This document shows, in pieces, positions 21,053-33,601 of a stretch of 64,000 bases of DNA (position 1 is its first letter; each line of letters opens with the position of its first letter). The stretch is from positions 868,001 to 932,000 of the forward strand of contig JAACJK010000110.1 of assembly GCA_013368325.1 (NCBI GenBank). Reading direction: 5' to 3'. The stretch is from Ephemerocybe angulata (taxonomy: Eukaryota > Basidiomycota > Agaricomycetes > Agaricales > Psathyrellaceae). Under the pieces are notes generated by a model. That model made no database searches and was not told where the DNA came from. It was given only the letters and a program-made list of their open reading frames with translations. Both the position numbers and the translations under genes were made by a program.

Positions 21053-24000
21053 TCAGTACGGCCACTCCTCCGCGCTAAACCATCGAACAAATCCACTTGG
21101 ATGTGGGGGCTCGACGGATATGGTGCGAAACAAGCCCTTGGACGGGCACCTGAACACGCAACCCTCGACGACCTCTTCAACGATAGCTCTACAATCAACT
21201 CTGCGAAGAAGAGTTTCCTTGAGCATAGTGAGGTCTTCCTTATCGGTATTGCTCGAAAACGCGTCCTGGATTTGTTGAGTTTGAAGTAAGTCACGTAAGG
21301 CTTCCGAAGGAATTTTTAGTTCTTGAGCTGCAGTAATGACAGCCTTGCGTATTGCGGGGGGGTTCCATGACGGGTGGCCGAGGAGGACATGGAGAGCTTT
21401 GGTGTTTTTTGAGTACATCGCATAGTCCAGAGCCGACATACCATCCCGATCGCGGAGGTGGATATCGATGGAAGGGCAAGAAGTGAGAATTCTGACTGAA
21501 GATTCGGCGCCTTCAGAATCCTGTCCGAAGCAGACGTACATGAGTGCACACCGTCCGTCGGTGTCTTGAGCATTGATGAAGTCTGGGTTGTCCCCATTCT
21601 CCGAAACGAGGTACTTCACGGCAGCAGGGTAGCTGGCCAGAAGCATCAATGATGTCCGCTCATCCTCGTACCGACGGTGGCCATCATTAAGGCATACATG
21701 GACCGTTGGGGATTGCCAGTTAGGCCTGGATGTCCGCAGTTGATATATGGGCAGAGACTCGTGCCCAGCCCGCACCATGCGGACGTAACTTGCATGTTGC
21801 GATAGAATTCTAATAATCGGCTCGATTCCGCGCAGGCAGACTTCTAGTGCTTCAAACCATTCTTCGGTCTTTTGATAATCCCGAAGGTTAAAGGTCGAAC
21901 GTCCCTCCCGGTTTCTTGCGGCTGCGAACCCTTCGTAGGCTACAACTCGCTCCAGGGCAGTATTCCCTTCGTCATCTTCCTGGTGGGGGAAATGGCAACC
22001 TCCGGGGTCGCGCGAGAGAAACCACTTGACCCTTATTTCCGACCATGCGTCGCATGCATGCATGAACGGTGTTTCACCCCACTTATTCCTGGTATCGACT
22101 TTGAGGTTTGGAAGTGAGGAGATAAGGAATTGAGCCACACCGTGCGAGTCCTCGAAGGAACACGCGTGAGAGAAGGGTGTGTCTCCGTTTGAATCTGGAA
22201 GGTCAACATCAATGGCAGGATGTGAGAGAAAGAGGCGAAGAATGCTTTCTTTGTCATGGAGAGGCTCGATAGAAGAGGGGTCAGGCCAGCTGCTGCAGGC
22301 TTCAAAGAAAGGGGAATGTCCGTCCTTATCCTGCGCGTTAATATCCACGATTTCCGACGGAAAGGCACGCCATGTGTCAGAGCGGGAAAGGCTCAATAAT
22401 TGCTGTACCGACTCAGGTTCCCGATTAGGTTCCCATCGCAGACGTGGCAAGACGCGGTGGTGTAGCGGCGTGCGACCATCTTTGTCCCTCACATGTACTC
22501 CGCTGTAGTTTTTGAGCAGTGCGCGGAAGGAAGAGATATGGCCATGTTCTGCAGCGATATGGAAGGGGGTTTTGGTACCGTGTGCGGGAGAGTATGGTAA
22601 TGTTCTTGAGGATATGAGATTGACGAGGTCATAGGCGGCAGCAAGGCTTAATCCTGGGGAAACCTCCGACCATAATGAACCATTGCGATAAGAAAAGACG
22701 TGGGTGCGGTATTTTGATAAGAAGGAGTCACGGATGAAGTGGCTCAAGCTCCGTTGGTCGTCGCAAATCTTGGCATGATGTCCCCAATTGCGAAGTGCGT
22801 AAAGCAACAGGGGCAGATGTTCTCGAGTCAAGAGTTCAGTTATCGTGATTTCCGGTGGCTTCAGTGCAGTTGTGAGGCAGGCGACGCTAGTAACCGAAAG
22901 CAAGTCGTGGGGCTTTGGGAGGTGAGAGAATGCGAGGCCCTTCATGAACTCTTGAGTAGAGTAATCTATTTCCCATATCAGGTGGTATCTCGTAAAACAA
23001 GTGGAAGCAACGCAACGTATAAATCGGATCACTTCTTTCGTATCATGCCAGGTCCGGGGCATGTCCATGTCCTGCCGTTTCTCCACCGTCACCAAGCCAC
23101 AGCATATAGAGAGGAGGACTGGTATGGAAACGGAATCGTCTTCAACAAACTCCTTGGCTTCGTACGAAAACGTAAGAGCATGTTGCAGATCCTTGGGGGA
23201 AAGGTCTTCCTTAGCGTGGAGGATCCAAAGGAATGTGCGGTGCGCAACCGAGACCTTCTCCTCTGACAGTGAACTGATTCTGTCCATCGTGAGGCGATAC
23301 ATGTCGTGTATGCCAGAAGGCAGGGTTTCAAGCGCCTTCAGGAGGGACCCGATGTTTGCACACCGCTCGAGGACGAGCTCCATTTGCAACCTCGCTAGGA
23401 GGAACCTGTGTTGCGTGGTTGAGCCTCGTTGCACATTTGTCCCTTGGTGGGTACCCCACATGTACTCACATTCCATTAGACTTCTCCTTAATCAACGCAG
23501 TAAAACTCTCCGCAACGCTGGGGTGCTCCGATAAGATGGAAGCCAGTGTAGTGCTTTCCTTAATCCTTTCTGCGACGTAGAGTTCAATGTCCTTCGTTTG
23601 GGCCTGTACAGGTATGTGAAGCGCCCGAGGCGTATGGCGGCCCATAAAAAGTTCGAGGGGTCGACACGTGAAGAGGATATGGGCGTTGAGGGGGATGAGG
23701 ACATGAAGCAGACCATCCTTGGTCGCGTCGTCCACCTCATCGAGGCCGTCGATTACGATGAAGGTGTCTGAGAACAGGCTCAGGCTGCTTCTTAGAAGCT
23801 TGATTGCTTCTGAGCATGAGAGCTCGTCTCGATGCGTCTTGGCGCGTTGGTATACCGGAAGAAGGTGAGAAAGTGCGACGTCGTGGCAGCTGACAAGCTG
23901 GGTTAGCAAGCCGGCGATGATTTGAAGCAAGGTAGGCTTCTCAGAATATCGAAGGAAGGCGTATAATACTGCGACGTCAGATCGGCGGGAGAACGTGTCC

Positions 24001-24823
24001 TCGAGGTGCTCGATGGAGATGGAGCTGCGTGAAGGTGGTTAGATATCTGGGATAGCACAGGCGAATGCGATACCACATACGCTAGGATTGTTTTGCCGGA
24101 CCCGGCTATAAACACACTTCAGTCAAGATGAGATATATAGGAATGTGAATTCGCGCTCACGAATTCCGGTCGCCCAAACAACCGTCCCTTTCTGCCTCAC
24201 AAACTCTCCGAACTCGAATGTTGCAATAAACCAGGTCCCAGTATTATCCATCCTCGCCTCTAACGATACCCGATAGATCGCCCGGAAGTTTGCACCCTTT
24301 AGCCACGCCGTGACCTCCTCGACGCTCGCTGTATGAGAGAAAGTGGGAAGGCGAAACACTCGAATGGGTACAGCACTTACCATCTGGACCGCTGATTGGA
24401 GCAGGATTCACGATGATCATGTCCCTTCCAGCATTCCGAACTGACATGTCGCGAGCAGTTATGCGGGATGCACCCGAGAAAAACTGAGGCCCGCCCTGGT
24501 CCACATCCACGCGATCTGTGAATGGGCAGCCCAGTGAGTTGCTGCAAAGATAAGGCGCTCGAGTAAAGCAATCGCGAAGTACGCACCACGAGCAACTTGT
24601 AAATGAGAGTCCATGGTGTAAGGATTCATGTCCCTTCCAGCATTCCGAACTGACATGTCGCGAGCAGTTAAGTGGGATGCACCCGAGAAAAACTGAGGCC
24701 CGCCCTGGTCCACATCCACGCGATCTGTGAATGGGCAGCCCAGTGAGTTGCTGCAAAGATAAGGCGCTCGAGTAAAGCAATCGCAAAGTACGCACCACGA
24801 GCAACTTGTAAATGAGAGTCCAT
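21053..24823 (-). CDS. NACHT-ankyrin NLR receptor, copy C, with a duplicated N-terminal motif
   Basis: The model is join(21053..22965, 23017..23405, 23470..24024, 24081..24105, 24161..24328, 24381..24515, 24587..24724, 24796..24823) complement: 3351 nt, 1116 aa. A 208-bp tandem duplication (24421-24627 and 24629-24836) copied the first exon and motif exon. The duplicated exon 24587-24724 is 138 nt, phase-neutral and open, so the motif FFSGAS...NAGRDM occurs twice (about residues 20-40 and 66-86). Starting instead at the inner ATG (24614) gives 1070 aa with one motif. P-loop GIPGSGKT and Walker B FIVIDGLDE are intact. The C-terminal tail (ending RWFSAEEWPY) matches NLR F rather than B, D or E, while the N-terminal half is closest to NLR D. 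Confidence 0.85.
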
Positions 24824-24836
24824 GGTGTAAGGATTC
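24421..24836 (-). repeat. Tandem 208-bp duplication of NLR first exon and motif exon
   Basis: The two copies (24421-24627 and 24629-24836) differ at only a few positions. Each contains the motif exon 3' part, the first intron and the first exon with its ATG. High identity shows that the event is recent. Because both copies end in the same splice phase, the duplication can be transcribed through without breaking the frame. Confidence 0.85.
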
Positions 24837-24925
24837 GAAGAACGCCCAGGAGCAGATGTAGGTCTGAAGTAAAAGCTAATTGGCAACGTACTGTCCACAC
24901 CTTTCGCTGCCTCACAGCCTCACGT

Positions 24926-24960
24926 CGCAGGTGACCATGGAAGCAATAAAATTAGGCGCC
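24926..24960 (-). promoter_or_regulatory. NLR promoter element, copy C
   Basis: Plus-strand GTGACCATGGAAGCAATAAA is followed by ATTAGGCGCC, 103 bp upstream of the outer NLR C start. C and D share the GGCGCC ending; B, E, F and the 199-aa gene end in AGCGCTGG. Confidence 0.55.
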
Positions 24961-25059
24961 AGTACACAGCAAACGCATCTGCAGAGCTGCAGGGCCTTCC
25001 CTGGAATACGCCCCAAGCCAACGGCGTTGGCATGATGGCCGGGACTCCGAGCAGGAAGT

Positions 25060-26880
25060 CCTAGCCTCACATCCCACCCCGTACCTCTCCACCATCGAAG
25101 TCCCGCTCCATTTTCCTATCTTTCCACTACAATCCTCGCCCTCCGTTGTCGACGTTGCTCGCTCGTCGCTATTGGCGATCCGCCTGGATTCACCATCAGT
25201 CGATAGGTACACCACTCCTCTGTGCTCGAGGTATGCGTGTGGTCAGTAGGAGTCCATCTCGAGAGGCTTGATGATATCGCTTGTGTGAAGGAAGCATTGT
25301 CAGGGGTCTATCGACGGAGGTCAGTTGACCTTCTTTCGCGTTACGGGGGTAGCGGTGACTGGCTTCTATTCGGCATAGATGAGGATGTTGGGCCTCTCCT
25401 CCACCACCATCACGGTGTCAAGCGCCCGTCCGACGTCGTTGAATGAGGCATAGGCCGTCACCGGGTAAACACTGGGATAACTTCGGTGCTGCCATACGGG
25501 TTACGATCTGTGAACAAAGGTCAGTCTAGTTTGGCCCCCGCAATGACAGGAAACTGACCTCTGCAATTCTAGCAACATCAACGGAACGCAGCCGTCCACC
25601 AGCGCCTTCGCTGGCATTGGCGACGCCCCGCATGTCTCGTTATTGGATGTCGGGCACACCGAGCTCGTTGCCTGACGCGTAGTGGGCCATCGTTGTCAGG
25701 GGGTGTGTATGTACGCGGCGAGCCCCGTCAGCTGAAGGAGTGCAAGGGGAGCATCAAAGTTGATTGAGGGTGAATCGCGTGTTGAGGTATTGGTAGGTTT
25801 TCGAGCGAAAGCCGGGTGGGGTGGCTTGTATACAGATTGTCTCGCGACCGTATAGTGATGATTCTAGTCAACGTCGGAGTGGTCAGAACAGGCTCCGCCG
25901 GCGTGCACTCGAAGTCTCGAATCGGGCGCATCTTGTGATTGTCGTCGTGCTTCACAGTCGTCCTCCCTGCGTGCCCAACCTGATGTTCCCGAAGATAAAC
26001 CTGTCAACGAGTGAGTTCTTCGTTTGAAACAGCTGTCGGTTGGGATTGACGCACCTTGACGCGTAAAAGCCGGACCTTTGGCTACCAAGTACTCTCTTGC
26101 GTACTCTGCCTACACCGCCCATGCATTTGGGGATCTGGATTCGGCTGTCCTCCTTTTTGGTTTTAAGAACAGCTGGGTAAGGCGAATAGACTGGGACTAG
26201 ATTGTATCGAGTCTTGACGCACCTCGTCTACTGAACTCTCGTAACACTGAATCCCGCTACCTCGCCCCGCCACCTGGGTACTAACTTCTCGGGCGTTCGG
26301 GACGCGACACACCCATTGGCGTATCGTTTCTTTATAGCAGGCTGCCGGAGGAGTTCTGGGAATTTGAGTAGCACAATGACGGTTACGGGGCCATGATGTC
26401 GCGCGCTTGTGATGTGCTGCTCAACGGTCGGGGTCGTTCTCGAACACCTGGGTGGTCGAGGCTGTGTGCACCAAGTCCTGGAATACGAAGATAGGGTAAG
26501 TAACGAGGAAACCACATAGCCTGCACATGAGCTTCCCACTTTATTCGCGTCGCCGTTCGCGTCACTCTCGAGTCTGGGCTTTCTTCATCGAGGAATGCAC
26601 CGTCGAGAACCTTTAAGGAAGCTCGTAGGTGAGCGTTGCGCGTCTCCGAGCCATTGGATTTCGCTGTTGACGACGCGAGGCACAAAAATGCGTGCAGGAA
26701 GTGGATCGTGACGTGGGATGAACTGTGAGGCGGCGCCAAGTCGGAGTAAGGCGGGCAGTGGCGGGGGACTGGGCGTTAAACCAAGCTCCTCGATATGTTC
26801 TTTCGGTGCAGGGGACGCAGGAGCGATGGTTGCCGTTGGATCATCTGCGATTAGACGCCGGGGCACGTGTCGCTTAGATA
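25060..26880 (+). other. X locus, copy D
   Basis: This copy starts with the shared leader (GTACCTCTCCACCATCGAAG). It has introns such as that beginning GTATGCGTGTGG near 25231. Its left part is nearly identical to copy E (31780 onward). Later introns carry GGTAAGTAACGAGGAAACC-type donors around 26496. It ends at the CACGTG plus TAATTGAAGCGCC block. Confidence 0.4.
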
Positions 26881-26894
26881 ATTGAAGCGCCGCC
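26864..26894 (+). promoter_or_regulatory. E-box CACGTG plus TAATTGAAGCGCC, unit D
   Basis: CACGTG lies at 26864-26869 and the TAATTGAAGCGCCGCC block at 26879-26894. The block is intact although the MET1 gene it would serve is reduced to a 5' scrap. Confidence 0.45.
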
Positions 26895-27000
26895 GGCGAG
26901 CGCCGAGAGCGCAAACCTCCGATGTATCTGACAAGTATCTGAGACTCAGAGTCTTTGGTCTCGCGAAAATAGCCAAAACTATTTTCGAATCCGCCCCACC

Positions 27001-27027
27001 ATGCTCGAATACCAGTCCCCCAGCCAG
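27001..27027 (+). pseudogene. MET1 D remnant: start codon and first codons only
   Basis: ATGCTCGAATACCAGTCCCC matches the first codons of copies A and B and then leaves homology at CAGCCAGGTAAGG. The remainder of the gene is absent; an NLR fragment follows. Confidence 0.6.
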
Positions 27028-27189
27028 GTAAGGGTGTCATTCAAACTTCAATGGTTGGCTTATTGTCTTGCCCTCAAAATGTACTTCATCTTCTATCCAA
27101 CATCTACTGAGACCTCTAGGCGTCTCCAACGCCAATTGAAGCGAATCAAAAGCTGGCACTGACTTTACTCCAAGCCTATCCTATTTAAC

Positions 27190-27390
27190 GTGAGTGCTCC
27201 CTTTACATTCACGCACTTCAAGTAGGACCTTGCAATCAACACGGCGACGACTCGGAAGGGCCGTTTCAAGCGTGCAACCATCTTCCCCGTTATCAGCAAC
27301 TTCTACAAAGGCGCCTTGTACGGATTGCGTGTCCAGCGAAGACTCCAGGGCCTCCCGGTCAATGTTTCGCTTTGAGCAACTGTGATGTAA
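27190..27390 (-). pseudogene. Fragment of an NLR C-terminal region
   Basis: The minus-strand reading contains SKRNIDREALESSLDTQ and a following NGEDGCTLETAL segment. These match NLR B in its C-terminal tail (QKRNINPEALVSLLNT, REDGCALETAL). It ends without the rest of the gene and lies just downstream of NLR D, so it is a relic of another array member. Confidence 0.65.
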
Positions 27391-27537
27391 GTGCCCCACA
27401 GCTACAAACCATACACGGCAGTGGAAGCGCCGGTGGGCGCCTAAATTGGGTCCTCCTTCGAAAGACGTTGCTACGCTACGACTACATAGACAACTGCGGA
27501 GCGAAATCTACTATTCATATGCAGAAAAAGACCGTAT

Positions 27538-30500
27538 CTAATTAAATCGAATCAAGGCGTGAACACAAGTTCTGTGGCGACCTTCGCACCGCTTCAAGGG
27601 ACCAAACAAATCATCGAACAAAGCGGAGCAGTCGCTTCTCCAAGCGAGAGAATTGATGAGAAGAATGGTGTCGGGGTCACGGACATCGATGTCCCAAACA
27701 AATGCGTCCTTGACCTCCTTCTTCCCAAAGTGCGATTCGAGTTGTTCGATGGATGTGAGTGGGTTCTTTACCGCAGCAATGGTGGCTTGGCGGATAGCTG
27801 CAAGCGTGCGGCCATCGGGGTGTTCCTCGAGGTTGTCTTCGTCTTCTTCGTCATCCTCGGCATCCTCTTCTTCCGCTTCCTCGTCATCCTCATCATCTTC
27901 GCCTTCCTCTTCTTCCTCTTCCTCGTCTTCCTCGTCATCTTCTTCCTCGCGCCAAAAGATTCCCCGTTCAAGCTTTTCCAGTATGTTTTTGCAATCAACC
28001 CGGCGACGAAGGGCTGTTATAAGTGCGAAGCTGTCTGCCTCACCACCACCGATGCCTGAAAAGGCGTCTTGTACCTTTTCTGTGTACAGCAAGGACTCCA
28101 GGGTTTTGTCTATATTTCGCTTCTGAGTAGCTGCAAATCGGATAACAGCAGTGCGAATTGTGGGGGGATTCCATGACGGGTGGTCGAGGAGGATATCGAG
28201 AGCCTCTAAGTTTAGCGAACACACCGCGTAGTCCAGCGCTGATATACCATCCAGGTCGCGAAAGTGGATATCGACGGAAGGGCAGGAAGTGAGAACTGTG
28301 ACTGAGAAGTTGGCACTGTCATAATCCTTTCCAAAGCATGCGTACATGAGTGCACTACGTCCGTTGTTGTCTTGAGCATTGATGAAGTCTGGGTTCTCCT
28401 CATTCCCAGAGACGAGGTACTTCACGGCAACAGGATAGTTAGCCAGAAGCATCAACGATGTCCGCGCACCCTCGTACCGACGATGTGTATCTCCAAGGCA
28501 CACATGGACTGTTGGGGGTTGGTGAGGCTTACGGCTAGATGCCCGTAATTGATAAATAGGCAGAAACTCGTGTCCAGCCCGCACCATCCGGACGTGACTT
28601 GCATGCCTCGAATCTGACAGGATTCTGATCATATCATTGAGATAATCCCCCACCTCCCAGTCCACGTTCATTCGACGAAAAACACGTCCGTCCTCGTTTC
28701 GAATTGCTGCAAGCCCTTCATACGCCAAAATTCGTTCCAGGGCAGTATTCCCTTCGTCATCTTCCTGGTGTAGGAGATGGCAACCACCGGGGTCGCGCGA
28801 GAGAAACCATTCGACCACTTTTATCAATGATGAGTCGCACGCGCGCATGAAAGGTGTTTCCCCCCACATGTTTCTGGTATCGACTTGGAGGTTTGAAATT
28901 GAGGAAATAAGGAATGTGGCCATGCCAGAGTCCGGACAAGAACACGCGTGAGAGAAGGGGGTGTTTCCGGTTGAATCTGCAAGGTCAAAATCAATGCCAG
29001 GATGTGAGGTAAGAAGGTGAGGGATTCTCCCATACGGCAGTGTGCTGTCATTGAGATCCTCGATGGGAAGGCCAGCGACCCTGTAGCAGGCATCAAAAAA
29101 TGCAGAACACCCTTGCTTGTCCTGCGCGTTAATATCCACGATTTCCAACGGAAAGGCACGCCATGTGTCGGAGGGAGACAGGTTTAATAATTGTAGAGCA
29201 ACTTCAATTTCCCGGCCTTCTGATTGCACGCAATAGTGCAACGGCGTCCGGCCAGTTTCGTCCCTCACATGTACTCCACTATAGTTCTGGATCAGTACAG
29301 AGAGAGCAGTGATATGGCCATGTTCCGCAGCAACATGGAAGGGGGTTTTGGTGCCGTGTGTGGGGGAATATGGTAAGATTCTTGAGGATATGAGATTGCT
29401 GAGGTTGTGGGCGGCAGCGAGGTGTAAACCTGTGGAAACTTCCCAAAGACGGTCTTGACCAGAGTTAACCAGGGCGTAGGTGCCGTGTCGTGATAGGAAG
29501 GAGTAGATAGAGGGGCTCAAACTCTGTTGGTCGTCGCAAATCTTGGCATGATGTCCCCAGTTATGAAGTGCGTAATGCAAGAGGGGCAGATGCTGAGTCA
29601 CGTCAGATACCGGTACCCAGTTCTTTCCCGCTGACTTCTGAGTCGCTGACTTCAGTGCAGCTGTGAGCATTTCCAGATGAGTCTCCACGCAGGCGACACT
29701 AGTGACCGCAAGCAAGTCGTGGGGGTCTGGAAGGTGAGAAAAGGCGAGGCCCCTCATGAATTCTTGAGTCGAGTAATCTGTTTCATAACCTTGTCAGGTG
29801 CTATCTGAGAAGTGAAGTGAAGACGACGCAACGTATAAACCGGACCACTCTTCTCCCATCCTGCCTTTCTTCCACTGTCACCAAGCCGCAGCATATGGAG
29901 AGGAGGACTGGTGTGGATACGGAGTTATCTTCAACAAACTCCTTGGCTTCGTACGAGAACGTAAGAGCATGTTGCAGATCCTCGGGGGAAAGGTCTCTCT
30001 TAGCATGGAGGATCCAAAGGAATGTGCGGTGCGCAACCGAGACCTTCTCCTCTGACAGTGAACTGATTCTGTCCATCGTGAGGCGATACATGTCGTGTAT
30101 GCCAGAAGGGAGGGTTTCAAGTGCCTTCAGGAGGGACCCGATGTTTGCACACCGCTCGAGGACGAGCTCCATTTGCAACCTCGCTAGGAGGAACCTGCGT
30201 TGCGTGGTTGAGCATCGTTGTCCATTTGTCCCTTGGTGGGTACCCCACATGTACTCACATTCCATTAGACTTCTCCTTAATCAACGCAGTAAAGCTCTCC
30301 GCAACGCTGGGGTGCTCCGATAAGATGGAAGCCAGTGTAGTGCTTTCCTTAATCCTTTCTGCGACGTAGAGCCCAACATCCTTCGTTTGGGCCTGGACAG
30401 GTATGTGAAGCGCCCGAGGCGTATGGCGGCCCATAAAAAGTTCGAGGGGTCGACATGTGAAGAGGATATGGGCGTTGAGGGGGATGAGGACACGAAGCAG

Positions 30501-31406
30501 ACCATCCTTGGTCGCGTCGTCCACCTCATCGAGGCCGTCGATCACGATGAAGGTGTCTGAGAACAGGCTCAGGCTGCTTCTTAGAAGCTTGACTGCTTCT
30601 GAGCATGAGAGCTCGTCTCGATGCGTCTTGGCGCGTTGGTAGACCGGAAGAAGGTGAGAAAGTGCGAAGTTGTGGCAGCTGACAAGCTGGGTTAGCAAGC
30701 CGGCGATGATTTGAAGCAAGGTAGGCTTCTCAGAATATCGAAGAAAGGCGTATAATACTGCGACGTCAGATCGGCGGGAGAACGTGTCCTCGAGATGCTC
30801 GATGGAGATGGAGCTGTGTGAAAGTGGTTTAGATATCTGGGATAGCACAGGCGAATGCGATACCACATACGCTAGGATTGTTTTGCCAGACCCGGCTATA
30901 AACACATTTCAGTCAAGATGAGATATATAGGAATGTGAATTCGCGCTCACGAATTCCGGTCGCCCAAACAACTGTCCCTTTCTGCCTCACAAACTCTCCG
31001 AACTCGAACGTTGCAATAAACCAGGTCCCAGTGTTATCCATCCGCGCCTCTAACGATACCCGATAGATAGCCCGGAAGTTTGCGCCCTTCAGCCACGCCG
31101 TGACCTCTTCGATGCTCGCTGTATGGGACTCGAAGGTGAGAAAGCGAAACACTCGAATGGGTACAGCACTTACCATCTGGACCGCTGATCGGCGCAGGAT
31201 TCACGATGATCATGTCCCTTCCAGCATTCCGAACAGAGAAATCGCGAACAGTTACGTGCGATGCCCCCGAGAAGAAGTGAGGCCCGCCCTGGTCCACATC
31301 CATACGACCTGTGAATAGGCAGCCCAATGAGTTGTTGCAAAGATAAGGCGCTCGAGTAAGCAACCGCAAAGTACGCACCACGAGCAACTTGTAAATGAGA
31401 GTCCAT
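27538..31406 (-). CDS. NACHT-ankyrin NLR receptor, copy D, with an acidic C-terminal tract
   Basis: The model is join(27538..29777, 29833..30194, 30259..30813, 30871..30895, 30951..31118, 31174..31308, 31379..31406) complement: 3513 nt, 1170 aa. The motif exon reads HFFSGAS and NAGRDMI; the P-loop is GIPGSGKT on a 25-nt microexon. NACHT sequence is nearly identical to NLR C up to about exon 6. Ankyrin repeats follow, including TPFHVAAEHGHITALSVLI. A run of more than 40 mostly Asp/Glu residues (about residues 1030-1075; genomic 27820-27960) is unique to this copy. The tail ends VHALIRFN, as in type B/E rather than C/F. Confidence 0.85.
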
Positions 31407-31534
31407 GGTGTGGACAGCAGAGAAGGATTCGAAGACCGCCCAGGCGCAGATGTAGCTCTGAAGTGAAGCTAAATGGCAACGTGCCGTCCACACCTTTCGC
31501 TGCCTCACAGCCTCACAGCCTCACGAGTTTAACG

Positions 31535-31570
31535 TCGCAGGTGACCACGGAAGCAATAAAATTAGGCGCC
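31535..31570 (-). promoter_or_regulatory. NLR promoter element, copy D
   Basis: Plus-strand GTGACCACGGAAGCAATAAA is followed by ATTAGGCGCC, 129 bp upstream of the NLR D start. It is nearly identical to the copy C element. Confidence 0.55.
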
Positions 31571-31779
31571 GGTACAGAACAAACGCATGTAGTGTGGCAG
31601 AGCTGCAGAGCTTCCCCTGGACTGTGGTTGCCCGGCGAGACAGTCTGACGAGAATGACAGGTGCGCGGGTGACGGCGATAGTTCTCAATTTTTCTCATCG
31701 CCTGGGGGCCATCGAAGACGCCCCAAAGCAACGGGGTTGGCATGATTATGGCCGGGAGCAGGAAGTCCTACCCTCACAT

Positions 31780-33511
31780 CCCACCCCGTACCTCTCCACC
31801 ATCGAAGTCCCACTCCATTTTCCTATCTTTCCACTGCCATCCTTGTCCTTCGTTGTCGACGTTGCTCGCTCGTCGTTATTGGCAATCCGCCTGGATTCAC
31901 CATCAGTCGATAGGTACATCACTGGCCGTTGCCGTCGCGTTCTCTGTGCTCGAGGTATGCGTGTGGTCGCTCGGGGCCGATGTCGAGAGCTTGCTGACAT
32001 CGCACTTGTGTAACACGTATCGTCGAAAGTCTATCGACGGAGGTCAGTTGGATTTATTTCGCGTTACGGGGGTACCGGTGACTGACTTCCATTTGGCATC
32101 TCTAGCAATGTTGCATAGGCGCGACAAGGGCACTTTGGCTGGCATTTTGAGCCGTCGTCGACGATTCGGGGGCGCAGGGTACGAGCGTGAGTTGTTTGAA
32201 TCGGGGTCGCTGGTGTGGAAGAGCCCGTCGACATCGATGTTCCTAGTTTGGCCAGAAACGAACATCAAAGGAACGCGGTCGTCCACCACCGCCTTCGCCA
32301 GCATTGGCGACTCATCATTGAATGTGGAGCACGCCGAGCTCGTTTTCTGGCGCGTAGTGGGCCATCGTCGTCAGGGAGTGTTTATGAAGGCGGTGAGCCC
32401 ATCATCGTCGATGCTGAAGGGAGGCGAGGGGTATTGGTAGGTTTTTGAGAGAAAATCGGGCTTGTACGCAACTTGTCTAGCAACTGCACGGCGATGGGTG
32501 GTTGAGACTTCAAGGCGTCAACGTCGAAGTGGCGTAAACTGGCTGGCGCCGTCGTGCACTCGAATTGGGCGTACTTCCGATTGTCGTCGTGCTTAGCAGT
32601 CGTTCTCCTTGCCTTGCCCAGCCCGATTCTTCTCGAAAGAACGCCTGTCAAAGAGTCAGGTCGTCGTTTGGCGCAGTGGTTGATTGAAATTGACGTACCT
32701 TGAAGCTTGAAAGCGGGGTATTTGGCTACCGAGTACTCTTGCGTACTCCCTACACCGTTTGTGAGCTCGGCGCAGCTCGCTGATCTGGATCCAGTTGTCC
32801 TGGCTGTTGGTTTCAAGAATAAGACGATTAGACCTAGAATGGATTCTATGCTGACGCACCTCGTCTCCTAGACTCTCGCAACACCGAATCACGGCACCTC
32901 GCCCCCACCTGGGTTCTAACTTCTCGGGCGTTCGCGACGTAGACACACCCATCGGCGTTGATATCGTTGTTTCTGTAGCAGGCCATGTGTGCTGCCGGAG
33001 GAGTTCGGGCAATTTGAGTAGCACAGTGAAGTTTGTGGGGCCATGCCGTCGTGCGCTGTCTCCTTCGGTCCGGCGCGTCGTTTCCTCTCGAGGCTGTGGG
33101 CGCCAAGTCCTGTAATTCGAAGGTAGGGTAAGTTACGAGAAAGCCGTGTCCCTGTTCATATGCTTACCACTTTACTCGCGTCGCCGTTCACGTCGTTCCC
33201 GAATATATGCCTGAATTTTCGAGTTCTGAACAGTCAAGCGCTCCCAACAAAGCCTGCAGGTCAGTATTGCGCGTCTCCGGGCCCTTGGTTTTCGCTGGTG
33301 AGGATGAGGAGCTGCAAGGCGGCGCACAAGCGTGTGTGCAGGGGGTGGATCGGGCCAGACAGGTTGCGGCAGAAACTGGGAGCCTATTGGGTTCTTGGCC
33401 TTGGCGATGTTGTCGAGGTGCAAGGGACGGAGGAAGGAAGGTTGGACCAGGACCGTCCGTGCGGAGCCTAAGCCTTGCGATTAGACGCCGGGGCACGTGG
33501 ATCGCTTAGAT
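31780..33511 (+). other. X locus, copy E
   Basis: The left half is nearly identical to copy D (same leader, same GTATGCGTGTGG intron start near 31955). The right half holds donors such as GGTAAGTTACGAG near 33126. It ends with the CACGTG block at 33495-33500, followed by TAATTGAAG at 33512. Confidence 0.4.
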
Positions 33512-33528
33512 AATTGAAGCCCCGCCGG
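33495..33528 (+). promoter_or_regulatory. E-box CACGTG plus TAATTGAAGCCCCGCC, unit E
   Basis: CACGTG is at 33495-33500 and the second element from 33512. One base of the usual GAAGCGCC is changed to GAAGCCCC. Confidence 0.4.
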
Positions 33529-33601
33529 CGAGCGCCGAGAACGACGCAGAACCAGCGCACAGTATCGCCAAAATGACCAAAGCTACCCTCGAATTCGCCC
33601 C

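Noticed and set aside
19692..21278. 528-codon plus-strand frame
   Set aside because: It runs through the end of the 159-aa gene, the MET1 C remnant and the antisense of NLR C in a non-native frame, so it is a composite artefact.
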